The notes below the pieces were generated by a model. It was not told the DNA's origin, made no database searches, and was given only the letters and a program-made list of their open reading frames with translations. From NCBI GenBank assembly GCA_963816775.1, contig CAWFLX010000010.1, positions 62,001 through 126,000 of the forward strand: 64,000 bases of DNA, read 5' to 3'. The stretch's first letter is position 1. The number at the start of each line of letters is the position of its first letter. The position numbers and the translations under genes were made by a program. The stretch is from JAFAXD01 sp963816775. Its GTDB lineage: Bacteria > Pseudomonadota > Alphaproteobacteria > Rhizobiales > Xanthobacteraceae. Positions 16,560 to 24,235 of the stretch are shown here, piece after piece.

Positions 16560-18206
16560 TTAGGAGGCGAGTTTCTGACCGGCGGCGGCCGCCGCCATGC
16601 GCCGCAGCTCGAAGCGCTGCAGCTTGCCGGTTGGCGTCTTCGGTAGCTCGGTGACGTATTCGATGGCGCGGGGGTACTTGAAAGGCGCAATCTGCTCCTT
16701 CACGTAGTCCTGCAGGAGTTTCGTGAGGCCAGCATCGCCCGTGCGATCCGGCCGCAGCACCACATAGGCCTTCACGATCATGCCGCGGTCCTGGTCGGGC
16801 GCGCCGACGACGCCACATTCGGCCACCGCCGGATGCGTGAGCAGGGCGGCTTCGACTTCCGGTCCGGCGATGTTGTAGCCGGCCGAGATGATCATGTCGT
16901 CGGAGCGCGCCTGGTAATAGAAGTAGCCGGCGGTGTCCATCATGTAGGTGTCGCCCGGCATGTTCCAGCCGCCCTCGACATACTTGCGCTGGCGCGCATC
17001 GGCGAGATAGCGGCAGCCCGTCGGTCCCCGTACCGCGAGGCGGCCGACTGTGCCGGGCGGCAGCTCGCGGCCGGCCTCGTCAACGACGCGCGCCTCATAA
17101 CCGGGAACGACGCGGCCGGTGGCTCCCGCATGCGCGTCGTCGTCGGCTGCCCCGATAAAAATGTGCAGCATCTCGGTCGAACCGAGACCATCCATGATCC
17201 GGACCCCTGTCGCCTTGTGCCAGGCCTCAAACGTCGCCTTCGGCAGGGTCTCGCCGGCCGATACGCACTTCTTCAACGACGAAATATCGTGCGAGGCGAG
17301 CTTTGGCAGAATTACCCGATAGGCGGTAGGCGCGGTGAAGCAGACCGTGGCGCGATGGGTCGCGATGGCGCCGAACAACTCGTCCGGGGTCGCGCGCTCG
17401 ATCAGGATCGACGAGGCGCCGACACGCATCGGGAACAGCAGATGCCCGCCCAGCCCATACGTGAACGCGAGCGGCGCCGAACCAATGAAACGGTCCGACG
17501 CAACCGGTCGCAGCACGTGGTTTCCGTAGGTATCGCAGGTCGCCAGCATGTCGCGGTGAAAATGCATCGTCCCTTTCGGTTCGCCGGTCGTCCCTGAGGT
17601 GAACGCGATCAGGCAGACGTCATCGCTCGCAGTGTCGGCGGCCTCGAACCGCTCGTAGCCGGGCTTCAACATCAGCTTTGTCAGGTCATCGGCGCGATCG
17701 CTGCCCCAATAGACAATCCGCGCGAGATCGTTGGATTGTTCCTTCGCTTTTTCCAGATCATCGCCGAGACGGGCGTCGCAGAGTGCCAGCGCGATCTTCG
17801 CCTTGGCGATGGGGTACGCAAGCTCCCTGGCGCGCAGTAGCGGCATGGTCGCCACCGAGACTCCGCCCGCCTTAATGACCGCGAGCCACGCCGCCGCCAT
17901 CATGGCGTTGTTGGGCCCACGCAACAGTACCCGGTTGCCCGTCTGCATCCCGAGATCGCGCGTGAGCACATTAGCGATACGATTGACGCGTTCCTGCAAC
18001 GCTTTGTAGGTCAATGTTTCGGTCGGCGTGATCAGACATGGTTGATCGCCTTTGCCCGCTGCGATCCAGCGATCAAGCAGTTTGGAAACGCAGTTGAGAC
18101 GCTCCGGATAGCGCAGATCCGGCTGCGTGAAGCGGAACTCGGGCAACTCCTCCGGCGGCGGGAGATGATCGCGGGTGAAACTATCAACATGGCCGGATCG
18201 AGGCAT
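16560..18206 (-). CDS. Benzoate/2-aminobenzoate-type CoA ligase
   Basis: A 548-residue adenylate-forming ligase of the benzoate-CoA ligase family. It shows IAFTSGTTGEPKGTMHFHRD (phosphate loop, near 190), the acetate/benzoate-ligase style hinge YYQARSDDMIISAGYNIAG, GVVGAPDQDRGMIVKAYVV and the catalytic lysine in LPKTPTGKLQRFELRR. The start MPRSGHVDSF is chosen because of GGAG 8 bases upstream and because the further N-terminal extension is not family-like. It should make an aryl-CoA such as 2-aminobenzoyl-CoA or salicylyl-CoA in the cytoplasm, which is the substrate class of the fused flavoproteins nearby. RidA follows after 20 bases; a palindromic repeat separates it from the acyl-CoA dehydrogenase gene upstream. 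Confidence 0.9.
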   Translation of the reverse strand: MPRSGHVDSFTRDHLPPPEELPEFRFTQPDLRYPERLNCVSKLLDRWIAAGKGDQPCLITPTETLTYKALQERVNRIANVLTRDLGMQTGNRVLLRGPNNAMMAAAWLAVIKAGGVSVATMPLLRARELAYPIAKAKIALALCDARLGDDLEKAKEQSNDLARIVYWGSDRADDLTKLMLKPGYERFEAADTASDDVCLIAFTSGTTGEPKGTMHFHRDMLATCDTYGNHVLRPVASDRFIGSAPLAFTYGLGGHLLFPMRVGASSILIERATPDELFGAIATHRATVCFTAPTAYRVILPKLASHDISSLKKCVSAGETLPKATFEAWHKATGVRIMDGLGSTEMLHIFIGAADDDAHAGATGRVVPGYEARVVDEAGRELPPGTVGRLAVRGPTGCRYLADARQRKYVEGGWNMPGDTYMMDTAGYFYYQARSDDMIISAGYNIAGPEVEAALLTHPAVAECGVVGAPDQDRGMIVKAYVVLRPDRTGDAGLTKLLQDYVKEQIAPFKYPRAIEYVTELPKTPTGKLQRFELRRMAAAAAGQKLAS

Positions 18207-18231
18207 AGCTGGCTCCAGACTTATTCCGCGA

Positions 18232-18399
18232 CTAGTGCCGCCGATTTGAAGTTCCTGCAGCGACTGCGGCAAACTCGTGTAGGAACTTCAAATCGAAAGG
18301 CGGCACTAGAATCATATATTTGCTAGTGCCCCTTTGCTTCCGAAGTTCGCATCAGAGATTGCCGCAGCGTATTGCGAACTTCGGGAGCGGGGCAACTAG
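18232..18399. repeat. Composite palindromic repeat, copy 1 (units A and B)
   Basis: Two imperfect inverted repeats lie head to tail. Unit A (18232-18309) runs from CTAGTGCCGCC to GGCGGCACTAG with inner arms GATTTGAAGTTCCT and AGGAACTTCAAATC. Unit B (18323-18399) runs from CTAGTGCCCC to GGGGCAACTAG with inner arms CCGAAGTTCGC and GCGAACTTCGG. A 13-base A/T-rich spacer (AATCATATATTTG) joins them. Each loop has a TGCCG/CGGCA core. The same composite is found at 36.6 kb in the opposite orientation. Unit B lies inside the 3' end of the acyl-CoA dehydrogenase gene. As RNA each unit would fold into a long hairpin between two co-directional genes. Confidence 0.92.
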
Positions 18400-19574
18400 G
18401 GGCCGGCTTGGCCGAGTGCTGTTTGAGGGTCTCGCGGGCGATCACCAGTTTCTGCACTTCGGTGGCGCCTTCGTAGATCCGCAACGCGCGGATCTCGCGA
18501 TAAAGTTCCTCGACCTTCACGCCCTTCGTGACTCCCAGGCCGCCGAATATCTGCACCGCGCGATCGATCACCTGCTGCGCAGCTTCGGTCGCAAACATCT
18601 TGGCCATGGCCGCTTCCCGCGTGACCCGGGCCGCGCCGGTGTCCTTGATCCAAGCGGCACGATAGACCAGCAGAGCGGCGGCATCGACTTCGGTTGCGCT
18701 GTCAGCGATGGCGGCCTGGGAGAGCTGCAGCTCCGCCAACGGCGCGCCAAACAGTTTTCGGGTTGTGGCGCGCTCAACGGTTTCGGCCAGCGCCCGGCGC
18801 GCGAAGCCTAGCGCCGCGGCGCCGACGGTCGAACGGAAGATATCGAGCGTCGCCATCGCGACCTTGAAACCTTCGCCCGGCTGCCCCAGACGATTTTCAA
18901 CCGGAACCCGCGCGCGGTCGAACGCAAGCGTCGCGAGCGGATGCGGCGCGATCACCTCGATGCGCTCCGCAATCGACAGTCCGGGCGTATCGGCATCAAC
19001 CACGAACGCCGACAGTCCCTTGGCGCCCGGGCCTTCGCCGGTGCGGGCGAACACGACGTAGAAGTCCGCGATGCCGCCGTTGGAGATCCAAGTCTTGCGG
19101 CCGTCGAGCCGCACGTGATCGTTACCGTCAGGCCGCGCCGTCATCGCAAGCGCCGCGACGTCGGAACCCGCTTCCGGCTCGGAGAGTGCAAAGGCCGCGA
19201 TCGTCTTGCCGGCTGCGACTGGGCGAAGGTAGCGCTCCTTGAGCGCTTCGGACCCGAACAGGGTGATGGCGCCGGTGCCTAGCCCCTGCATTGCAAACGC
19301 GAAATCGGCGAGCCCATCGTAGAAACCAAGAATCTCCGCGGCTCAAGCAAAGTGTGCGCACGTCAAGCGCGTCATAGCGCCCCCCATAGGGCTTGGGCAC
19401 GGCCGCTTTCAGAAAGCCGGCTTCACCCAGAAGCCGAACACGCGCCCGGCAGGCCTGGTCGACGTCGTCGTGCGGCAAGTGGGTAAGGTTCTGTTCCGCC
19501 CAACGCACAAGCTTTGTCGCGTAGCGGCGATGATCGTCGGTGAACCAGGGCCAGTCGAGCGTGTCGCCGAGCAT
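18323..19574 (-). pseudogene. Acyl-CoA dehydrogenase, one frameshift and a repeat-derived C-terminus
   Basis: The N-terminal frame starts at MLGDTLDWPWFTDD (19574) and runs through AVPKPYGGRYDALDVRTLCL; at about 19338 an extra base shifts it, and the family sequence continues in another frame from the codons for EILGFYDGLADFAFAMQG to the end. The second part is a normal acyl-CoA dehydrogenase: FALSEPEAGSDVAALAMTA (FAD/substrate loop), WISNGGIADFYVVF, then the helical C-terminal domain ending in YREIRALRIYEGATEVQKL. The last residues (about 24, after SAKPAP) and the stop TAG come from unit B of the palindromic repeat. An internal ATG at 19291 could only give a truncated enzyme. It follows the crotonase gene by one base and would desaturate a ring-derived acyl-CoA. 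Confidence 0.82.
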
Positions 19575-19575
19575 G

Positions 19576-20409
19576 TCAATTGCCCTCGAACACGGGTTTC
19601 TGTTTAGCCGCAAAGGCGTGATAGGCGCGCGCGAAATCCTCGGTTTTCATGCACAGCGCTTGCGCCACCGCCTCGGCTTCGACCGCGCTGTCGACCGACA
19701 TCGCCCATTCCATCTCAAGCATGCGTTTGGTCATGCCGTTGGCAAAGGTCGGACCCGCTGCGATCTCTGCCGCGAGCGTCCGCGCGTCGGCGAGCACCGC
19801 GTCGGGTGTGGCGAGCCGATTGAAGAAGCCCCAGCGGTGCGCTTCCTCGCCGCCCAGGACACGGCCGGTGAAGAGGAGTTCTGCAGCGCGCCCCTGTCCG
19901 ATGATGCGCGGAAGAATAGCGCACGCGCCCATATCGCAGCCGGCGAGTCCGACGCGATTGAACAGGAATGCGATCTTGGCATTCGGCGTACCGATCCGCA
20001 GGTCGGACGCCATGGCGACAATGGCGCCGGCGCCGGCGCAGATCCCGTCGATTGCGGCGATGATCGGCTGCGGGCAGCCGCGCATCGCCTTGACCACGTT
20101 GCCAGTCATCGTGGTGAACTGCAGCAGGTCCGCGGTTTTCATTGCGATCAGCGGCCCGATGATCTCGAACACGTCGCCGCCCGAGGAGAAATTGCCGCCG
20201 GCGCCGGTCACGACGATCGCTTTGACGTCCTTGTCATGCGCCGCCGCCTGAAAAATGCCGACGATCTCGGCGTAGCTCTCGAATGTAAGCGGGTTCTTTT
20301 TGTCCGGCCGGTCGAGTGTCAGCGTCGCCACTTTGTGGTCGACCTCGAAACGCACATGCGTTGCCTTGTAGGTCGGTAGCGGCAAGGTGACCGGATTGGC
20401 GGCGATCAT
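19576..20409 (-). CDS. Enoyl-CoA hydratase/isomerase family protein (crotonase), atypical active site
   Basis: A 277-residue crotonase. The oxyanion-hole segments are present: VVTGAGGNFSSGGDVFEIIG and IDGICAGAGAIVAMASDLRI. The two glutamates of classical enoyl-CoA hydratases are not found: the Gly-Gly-Gly-Cys-Glu position reads GAGAIVA, and the second region reads AFLFNRVGLAGCDMGACAIL without a glutamate. An aspartate in GCDMGA may take over. So it may be a hydrolase, isomerase or ring-opening crotonase rather than a plain hydratase. The ATG overlaps the MarR stop codon (ATGA), and the acyl-CoA dehydrogenase begins one base after its own stop, so these genes form one operon with the SDR upstream. 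Confidence 0.87.
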   Translation of the reverse strand: MIAANPVTLPLPTYKATHVRFEVDHKVATLTLDRPDKKNPLTFESYAEIVGIFQAAAHDKDVKAIVVTGAGGNFSSGGDVFEIIGPLIAMKTADLLQFTTMTGNVVKAMRGCPQPIIAAIDGICAGAGAIVAMASDLRIGTPNAKIAFLFNRVGLAGCDMGACAILPRIIGQGRAAELLFTGRVLGGEEAHRWGFFNRLATPDAVLADARTLAAEIAAGPTFANGMTKRMLEMEWAMSVDSAVEAEAVAQALCMKTEDFARAYHAFAAKQKPVFEGN

Positions 20410-20924
20410 GGCGCGTCCTTGCCGGCGACCATGCGCGCGGTCGAGGCCTTGGCCTTGCCGAGAAGCCGCATCATGTCGTCGATGTCGCCCGGACTGAGCC
20501 CGGCGAAGATTTCGGCAATCCAGTTCTCGTGGGTTCGCGCCATCGCCCGAAACGCCCGCCGGCCTTCGCTGCTGAGGCTGACCAACTGGGCGCGCCGATC
20601 GCTCGGCGACGGCCGGCGGTCGAGCAGTCCTTGCGCCAGCAGCCGCTCGACCAGGCCGGTCACGTTTCCGTTCGAGACCATCATCCGGGACGACAATTCG
20701 CCGAGAGTCATACCGCCCGGATTCTTGTCGAGCTGAGCCATCAGATCGAAACGGGGGAGGGTGACATGGAATGCATCGCGCAAGCGGCGCCGGATCTCGC
20801 TCTCGATCAGGTTGGTGCAGGTAAGCAACCGCAGCCATAGCCGTAGTTCGGCCTGATGATCGCCCGGGCGCTCGGCGACCTTGGTCTCGGCGTCCAGCGG
20901 AACGGCGACATTGTCTTCCATCAC
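20406..20924 (-). CDS. MarR-family transcriptional regulator
   Basis: A 172-residue regulator with the full MarR fold: helices ELRLWLRLLTCTNLIESEI, then LPRFDLMAQLDKNPGGMTLG, the recognition helix region LSSRMMVSNGNVTGLVERLL, and the wing DRRPSPSDRRAQLVSLSSEG, where the DRR motif of MarR proteins is present. MarR proteins bind as dimers and release DNA upon binding an aromatic acid or CoA ester. It is embedded in an operon: one base separates it from the SDR stop region upstream and its stop overlaps the crotonase start. Three palindromes of the TTTAAGCTT type, two in the promoter of this operon and one before the ABC importer, are likely targets. Confidence 0.92.
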   Translation of the reverse strand: MMEDNVAVPLDAETKVAERPGDHQAELRLWLRLLTCTNLIESEIRRRLRDAFHVTLPRFDLMAQLDKNPGGMTLGELSSRMMVSNGNVTGLVERLLAQGLLDRRPSPSDRRAQLVSLSSEGRRAFRAMARTHENWIAEIFAGLSPGDIDDMMRLLGKAKASTARMVAGKDAP

Positions 20925-20925
20925 G

Positions 20926-21696
20926 TCAAATCTCTCCCCCGGCGATCGGCAACGCTGCGCCGGTGATGCCGGCGGTTTCCGGCAGGCACAGGAACAGCAC
21001 GGCGGCCGCGACTTCCTCAGGCTTGATCAGGCGTCCAAGCGGGCTGCCCTTGAGCAACCCTGCTAGCGCATCCTCACGCGAGCGTCCGGTCGTTTGCGCG
21101 ATCCGTTGCAGGCTTTCGTCGACCAACTCGGTGTCGGTGTATCCCGGACAAACCGCATTGACGGTGACGCCGGTCTTGCTGGTTTCAGCGGCCAACGCCC
21201 GCACGAGGCCGACGACGGCGTGTTTGGCGGCGCAATAGGCCGATACGTAGCCGTAGCCCTTGAGCCCCGCTGTCGATGCGACTGCGACAATCCGGCCGAA
21301 CCCGCGCGCAATCATGTCGCCGAGCACGGCCTGGATCGCGTGCACCGCGCCGACGGTGTTGAGCTCGAACATGCGTCGGAACAGGTCCGGGCTTGACTTG
21401 GCAAAGGGTGCGCTCGCGGCGCCACCAGCGTTTGCCACCAGGATGCTGATGGGGCCGCGTGCCGCGCCGGCACCCGCGATTGCGCGATTGATCGATTGTG
21501 CGTCGGTCACGTCCGCAACCGCGTAGCCGCCCGCGTCGCCGCGCGCGACGGCGTCCTGAAGGCTCGCCTCGGTACGGCCGACAACCGTCACGGCGGCGCC
21601 AGCCCGTGTGAGCGCGCGTGCGGTTGCGCGGCCGATACCTCGACCGCCGCCCGTAACCACGGCATGATGACCTGTCAGCGCCGCCAATTCCGTCAT
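20926..21696 (-). CDS. Short-chain dehydrogenase/reductase
   Basis: A 256-residue classical SDR. The nucleotide loop is VVTGGGRGIGRATARAL (about 14-30), the structural motif is LVANAGG (near 86-92), the catalytic Ser is in VASTAG and the Tyr-x-x-x-Lys pair is YCAAK (near 153-157), followed by VCPGYTDTELV. It is likely a 3-hydroxyacyl-CoA or ring-alcohol dehydrogenase in the aryl-CoA pathway. It is the first gene of the operon SDR-marR-crotonase-acyl-CoA dehydrogenase and is divergent from flavoprotein copy II, with 170 bases between the start codons that hold two operator candidates. Confidence 0.93.
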   Translation of the reverse strand: MTELAALTGHHAVVTGGGRGIGRATARALTRAGAAVTVVGRTEASLQDAVARGDAGGYAVADVTDAQSINRAIAGAGAARGPISILVANAGGAASAPFAKSSPDLFRRMFELNTVGAVHAIQAVLGDMIARGFGRIVAVASTAGLKGYGYVSAYCAAKHAVVGLVRALAAETSKTGVTVNAVCPGYTDTELVDESLQRIAQTTGRSREDALAGLLKGSPLGRLIKPEEVAAAVLFLCLPETAGITGAALPIAGGEI

Positions 21697-21716
21697 GCCT
21701 CCACAACCGCGAAATA

Positions 21717-21730
21717 CTTTAAGTTTAAAG
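21717..21730. promoter_or_regulatory. Candidate MarR operator, SDR-proximal
   Basis: CTTTAAGTTTAAAG is a near-perfect palindrome (only the central pair differs) 21 bases upstream of the SDR start codon. Both flanks repeat the pattern ATACTTTAAG that is seen again at 21769-21778, so the two boxes are direct repeats as well as palindromes. The position fits repression of the SDR-marR operon. Confidence 0.55.
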
Positions 21731-21770
21731 GTTTTTCACTTCAAGGAGCCGGACGCATTGTATCCAAAAT

Positions 21771-21786
21771 ACTTTAAGCTTAAAAT
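21771..21786. promoter_or_regulatory. Candidate MarR operator, flavoprotein-proximal
   Basis: ACTTTAAGCTTAAAAT contains the perfect 12-base palindrome TTTAAGCTTAAA at 21773-21784, 83 bases before the start codon of flavoprotein copy II. Its centre is about 55 bases from that of the other box in this promoter. It matches the box at 1918-1933 upstream of the ABC importer. Confidence 0.55.
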
Positions 21787-21866
21787 ATCTCAAAGTTGGC
21801 CGAAGGTGTAGCGGAATTGAGGTTCGCTAAGGCAGTACCCTAGGACGCGGCCGGCGGAGGCAGGTC

Positions 21867-24212
21867 ATGAAGATCCACATTGTCGGCGGCGGCCCGGCCG
21901 GGCTCTATTTTGCGATTTTGATGAAGCATGCCTGGCCGGACAACCAAATCACGGTCTTCGAGCGCAACCGCCCCGACGACACCTTCGGCTTTGGCGTAGT
22001 GTTTTCGGCCGAAACGCTGTCGACTCTCGAACGATACGATCGCGAGAGCTACCGCGCCATCACCAACAACTTCGCCTATTGGGACGACATCGAGATCCAT
22101 TTCAAGGATCTGGTGCAGCGCGTCGGCGGCAACGGTTTCTGCGGTTGCTCGCGGATGACGCTGCTCACGCTGCTGCAGCAGCGCGCGCACGCGCTGGGGG
22201 TCGAACTCCGCTTCGAGACCGAGGTCGCGTCTGATCTCGCCGCTCACGGTGATGCCGACCTGATTGTCGCCGCCGACGGCGCCAACAGCGCGATCCGGGC
22301 CCGCTATCAGGAACACTTCGGTTCCAAGGTCGATTTTCGGCCCAATAAGTTCGCGTGGATGGGGTCGACGCGATCGTTCGACGCCTTTTCGTTCTTCTTC
22401 CGGGAGACCGAGTACGGGATTTTTATCGCGCACTGCTATCAGTACGAACCCAACCGCTCCACCTGGATCATGGAGGTGCAGCCGGAGACGTTTCGCAATG
22501 CCGGGCTCGACCAGCTCGACGAACTGCAATCGGCGCAACTGCTCGAAGGAGTATTCGCCAAGGAACTGCAGGGACATCGCCTGCTGGTGAACCGCTCGAT
22601 GTGGCGCAATTTCCCGCGCGTGTCGAACGAGCGCTGGGTCAAGGACAATATCGTCCTGATGGGCGACGCCAAGGCAACGGCGCATTTCTCGATCGGATCG
22701 GGCACCAAGCTCGCGATGGAGGATGCCGGCGCGCTGTTTGATTCGTTCCGCGCGGTCGGCGGCCGCGACGTCGCCAAGGCGCTGGTCCATTTCGAGACGA
22801 CGCGCCGCGAGGAGGTCGAAAAAACCCAGCACGCCGCCGACGTGTCGCTGGTCTGGTTCGAGCATATCGATCGGTTCTGGAACATGGACCCCTCGCGCTT
22901 CGCATTCGGACTGATGACGCGTTCGAAGGCGATCACCTACGACAATCTCCGCTTGCGCGCGCCGGAATTCGTCGACGAGATCGACCGGGTATCCGCCCGC
23001 GAGGCGCGCAGCCAGGGCTTCGACGTCGATGTTGCGAATCCGACGGCGCCGATGTTCCAGCCATTTCGTCTGCGCGGCATGACCATCGACAATCGCGTCG
23101 TCGTTTCCCCGATGTGCCAATACTCGGCAGTCGACGGCATGCCGGGCGATTGGCACCTCGTGCACTACGGCGCGCGCGCGATTGGCGGCGCTGGACTCAT
23201 GTTCACCGAAATGACCGATGTATCGCGCGACGCGCGCATCTCGCCCGGCTGTGCCGGCATGTATTCGGACGCCCACGAGGCTGCCTGGAAGCGCATCGTT
23301 GATTTCGTGCATGCGAATTCGCGCGCGAAGTTTTGCCTGCAACTCGGGCATGCCGGCCGCAAGGGTGCGACCAAGCTGATGTGGGAGGGGATCGACGAGC
23401 CGCTCGAGCAGGGCGCCTGGCCGATCATCGCGCCGTCGCCGCTTCCGTACTTTCCGCAGAGCCAAGTGCCGCGCGAAATGACACGGGCCGATATGGACGA
23501 GGTTATCGCCGACTACGTGGTGGCAACCAAACACGCGCTACGTGCCGGGTTCGACATGGTGGAACTGCACGCTGCGCATGGCTACCTGCTGGCCACTTTC
23601 ATCTCGCCGCTCACCAACAAACGCACGGATGCCTATGGCGGACCGCTTGCCAATCGCATGCGCTTCCCGCTTGAGGTGTTTCGTGCAATGCGCGCAGCGT
23701 GGCCGGACGAGAAACCGATGTCGGTGCGCATTTCGGCCACTGACTGGGTGGATGGCGGCCTGAGCGGCGACGATGCGGTGATCGTGGCGCGCATGTTCGC
23801 CGAGGCGGGCTGTGACCTCATCGACGTATCAACCGGCCAGACCACGCCCGACGCCAAGCCGGTGTACGGACGCATGTATCAGACGCCGTTTGCCGACCAG
23901 ATCCGCAACGAGGGTGGGCTCGCGACCATGTGCGTCGGCACCATCACCAGCGCCGATCAGGTCAATACCATTGTGGCGGCCGGGCGCGCCGACCTGGTCG
24001 CGCTCGCGCGCCCGCATCTGGTCGATCCGGCCTTCACCATGCAGGCGGCTGCGTGGTACGGCGCGCAGTCCATCCATTGCCCGCCGCAATATCTAGCTGG
24101 TCTCGAACAGCTGTTCCGCAACAGCGAGCGCGATCGCGAGGAACTCACCGAGTTACGTCTCAAGGTGAAGCCAAAGGCGCACGTCACGCCTTGGCGGCAG
24201 GCCGCGGAGTGA
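21867..24212 (+). CDS. Bifunctional FAD monooxygenase / Old Yellow Enzyme-type reductase (salicylyl-CoA or anthraniloyl-CoA type), copy II
   Basis: A 781-residue paralogue of the protein at 9.9 kb, about half identical by eye and with the same domain order. FAD part: GGGPAGLYFAILMKH (7-21), TFGFGVVFSAETL, GDAKATAHFSIGSGTKLAM (about 265-283). OYE part from about 395: VVSPMCQYSAVDGMPGDWHL, QLGHAGRKGA, HAAHGYLLATFISPLTNKR, DAYGGPLANRMRF. This copy has the more usual OYE HAAHGYL where copy I has HAGHGYL. It is divergent from the SDR-marR-crotonase-dehydrogenase operon and shares that promoter region, so it is the likely hydroxylase/reductase for the aryl-CoA made by the ligase at 16.6 kb. Copy I probably uses a related but different substrate. 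Confidence 0.9.
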   Translation: MKIHIVGGGPAGLYFAILMKHAWPDNQITVFERNRPDDTFGFGVVFSAETLSTLERYDRESYRAITNNFAYWDDIEIHFKDLVQRVGGNGFCGCSRMTLLTLLQQRAHALGVELRFETEVASDLAAHGDADLIVAADGANSAIRARYQEHFGSKVDFRPNKFAWMGSTRSFDAFSFFFRETEYGIFIAHCYQYEPNRSTWIMEVQPETFRNAGLDQLDELQSAQLLEGVFAKELQGHRLLVNRSMWRNFPRVSNERWVKDNIVLMGDAKATAHFSIGSGTKLAMEDAGALFDSFRAVGGRDVAKALVHFETTRREEVEKTQHAADVSLVWFEHIDRFWNMDPSRFAFGLMTRSKAITYDNLRLRAPEFVDEIDRVSAREARSQGFDVDVANPTAPMFQPFRLRGMTIDNRVVVSPMCQYSAVDGMPGDWHLVHYGARAIGGAGLMFTEMTDVSRDARISPGCAGMYSDAHEAAWKRIVDFVHANSRAKFCLQLGHAGRKGATKLMWEGIDEPLEQGAWPIIAPSPLPYFPQSQVPREMTRADMDEVIADYVVATKHALRAGFDMVELHAAHGYLLATFISPLTNKRTDAYGGPLANRMRFPLEVFRAMRAAWPDEKPMSVRISATDWVDGGLSGDDAVIVARMFAEAGCDLIDVSTGQTTPDAKPVYGRMYQTPFADQIRNEGGLATMCVGTITSADQVNTIVAAGRADLVALARPHLVDPAFTMQAAAWYGAQSIHCPPQYLAGLEQLFRNSERDREELTELRLKVKPKAHVTPWRQAAE

Positions 24213-24235
24213 CGCGAGGCCGCCTGGTGCGATGT

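Noticed and set aside
21840..23534. 564-codon minus-strand frame
   Set aside because: Antisense shadow of flavoprotein copy II; composition rich in Arg/His/Val without a known domain.
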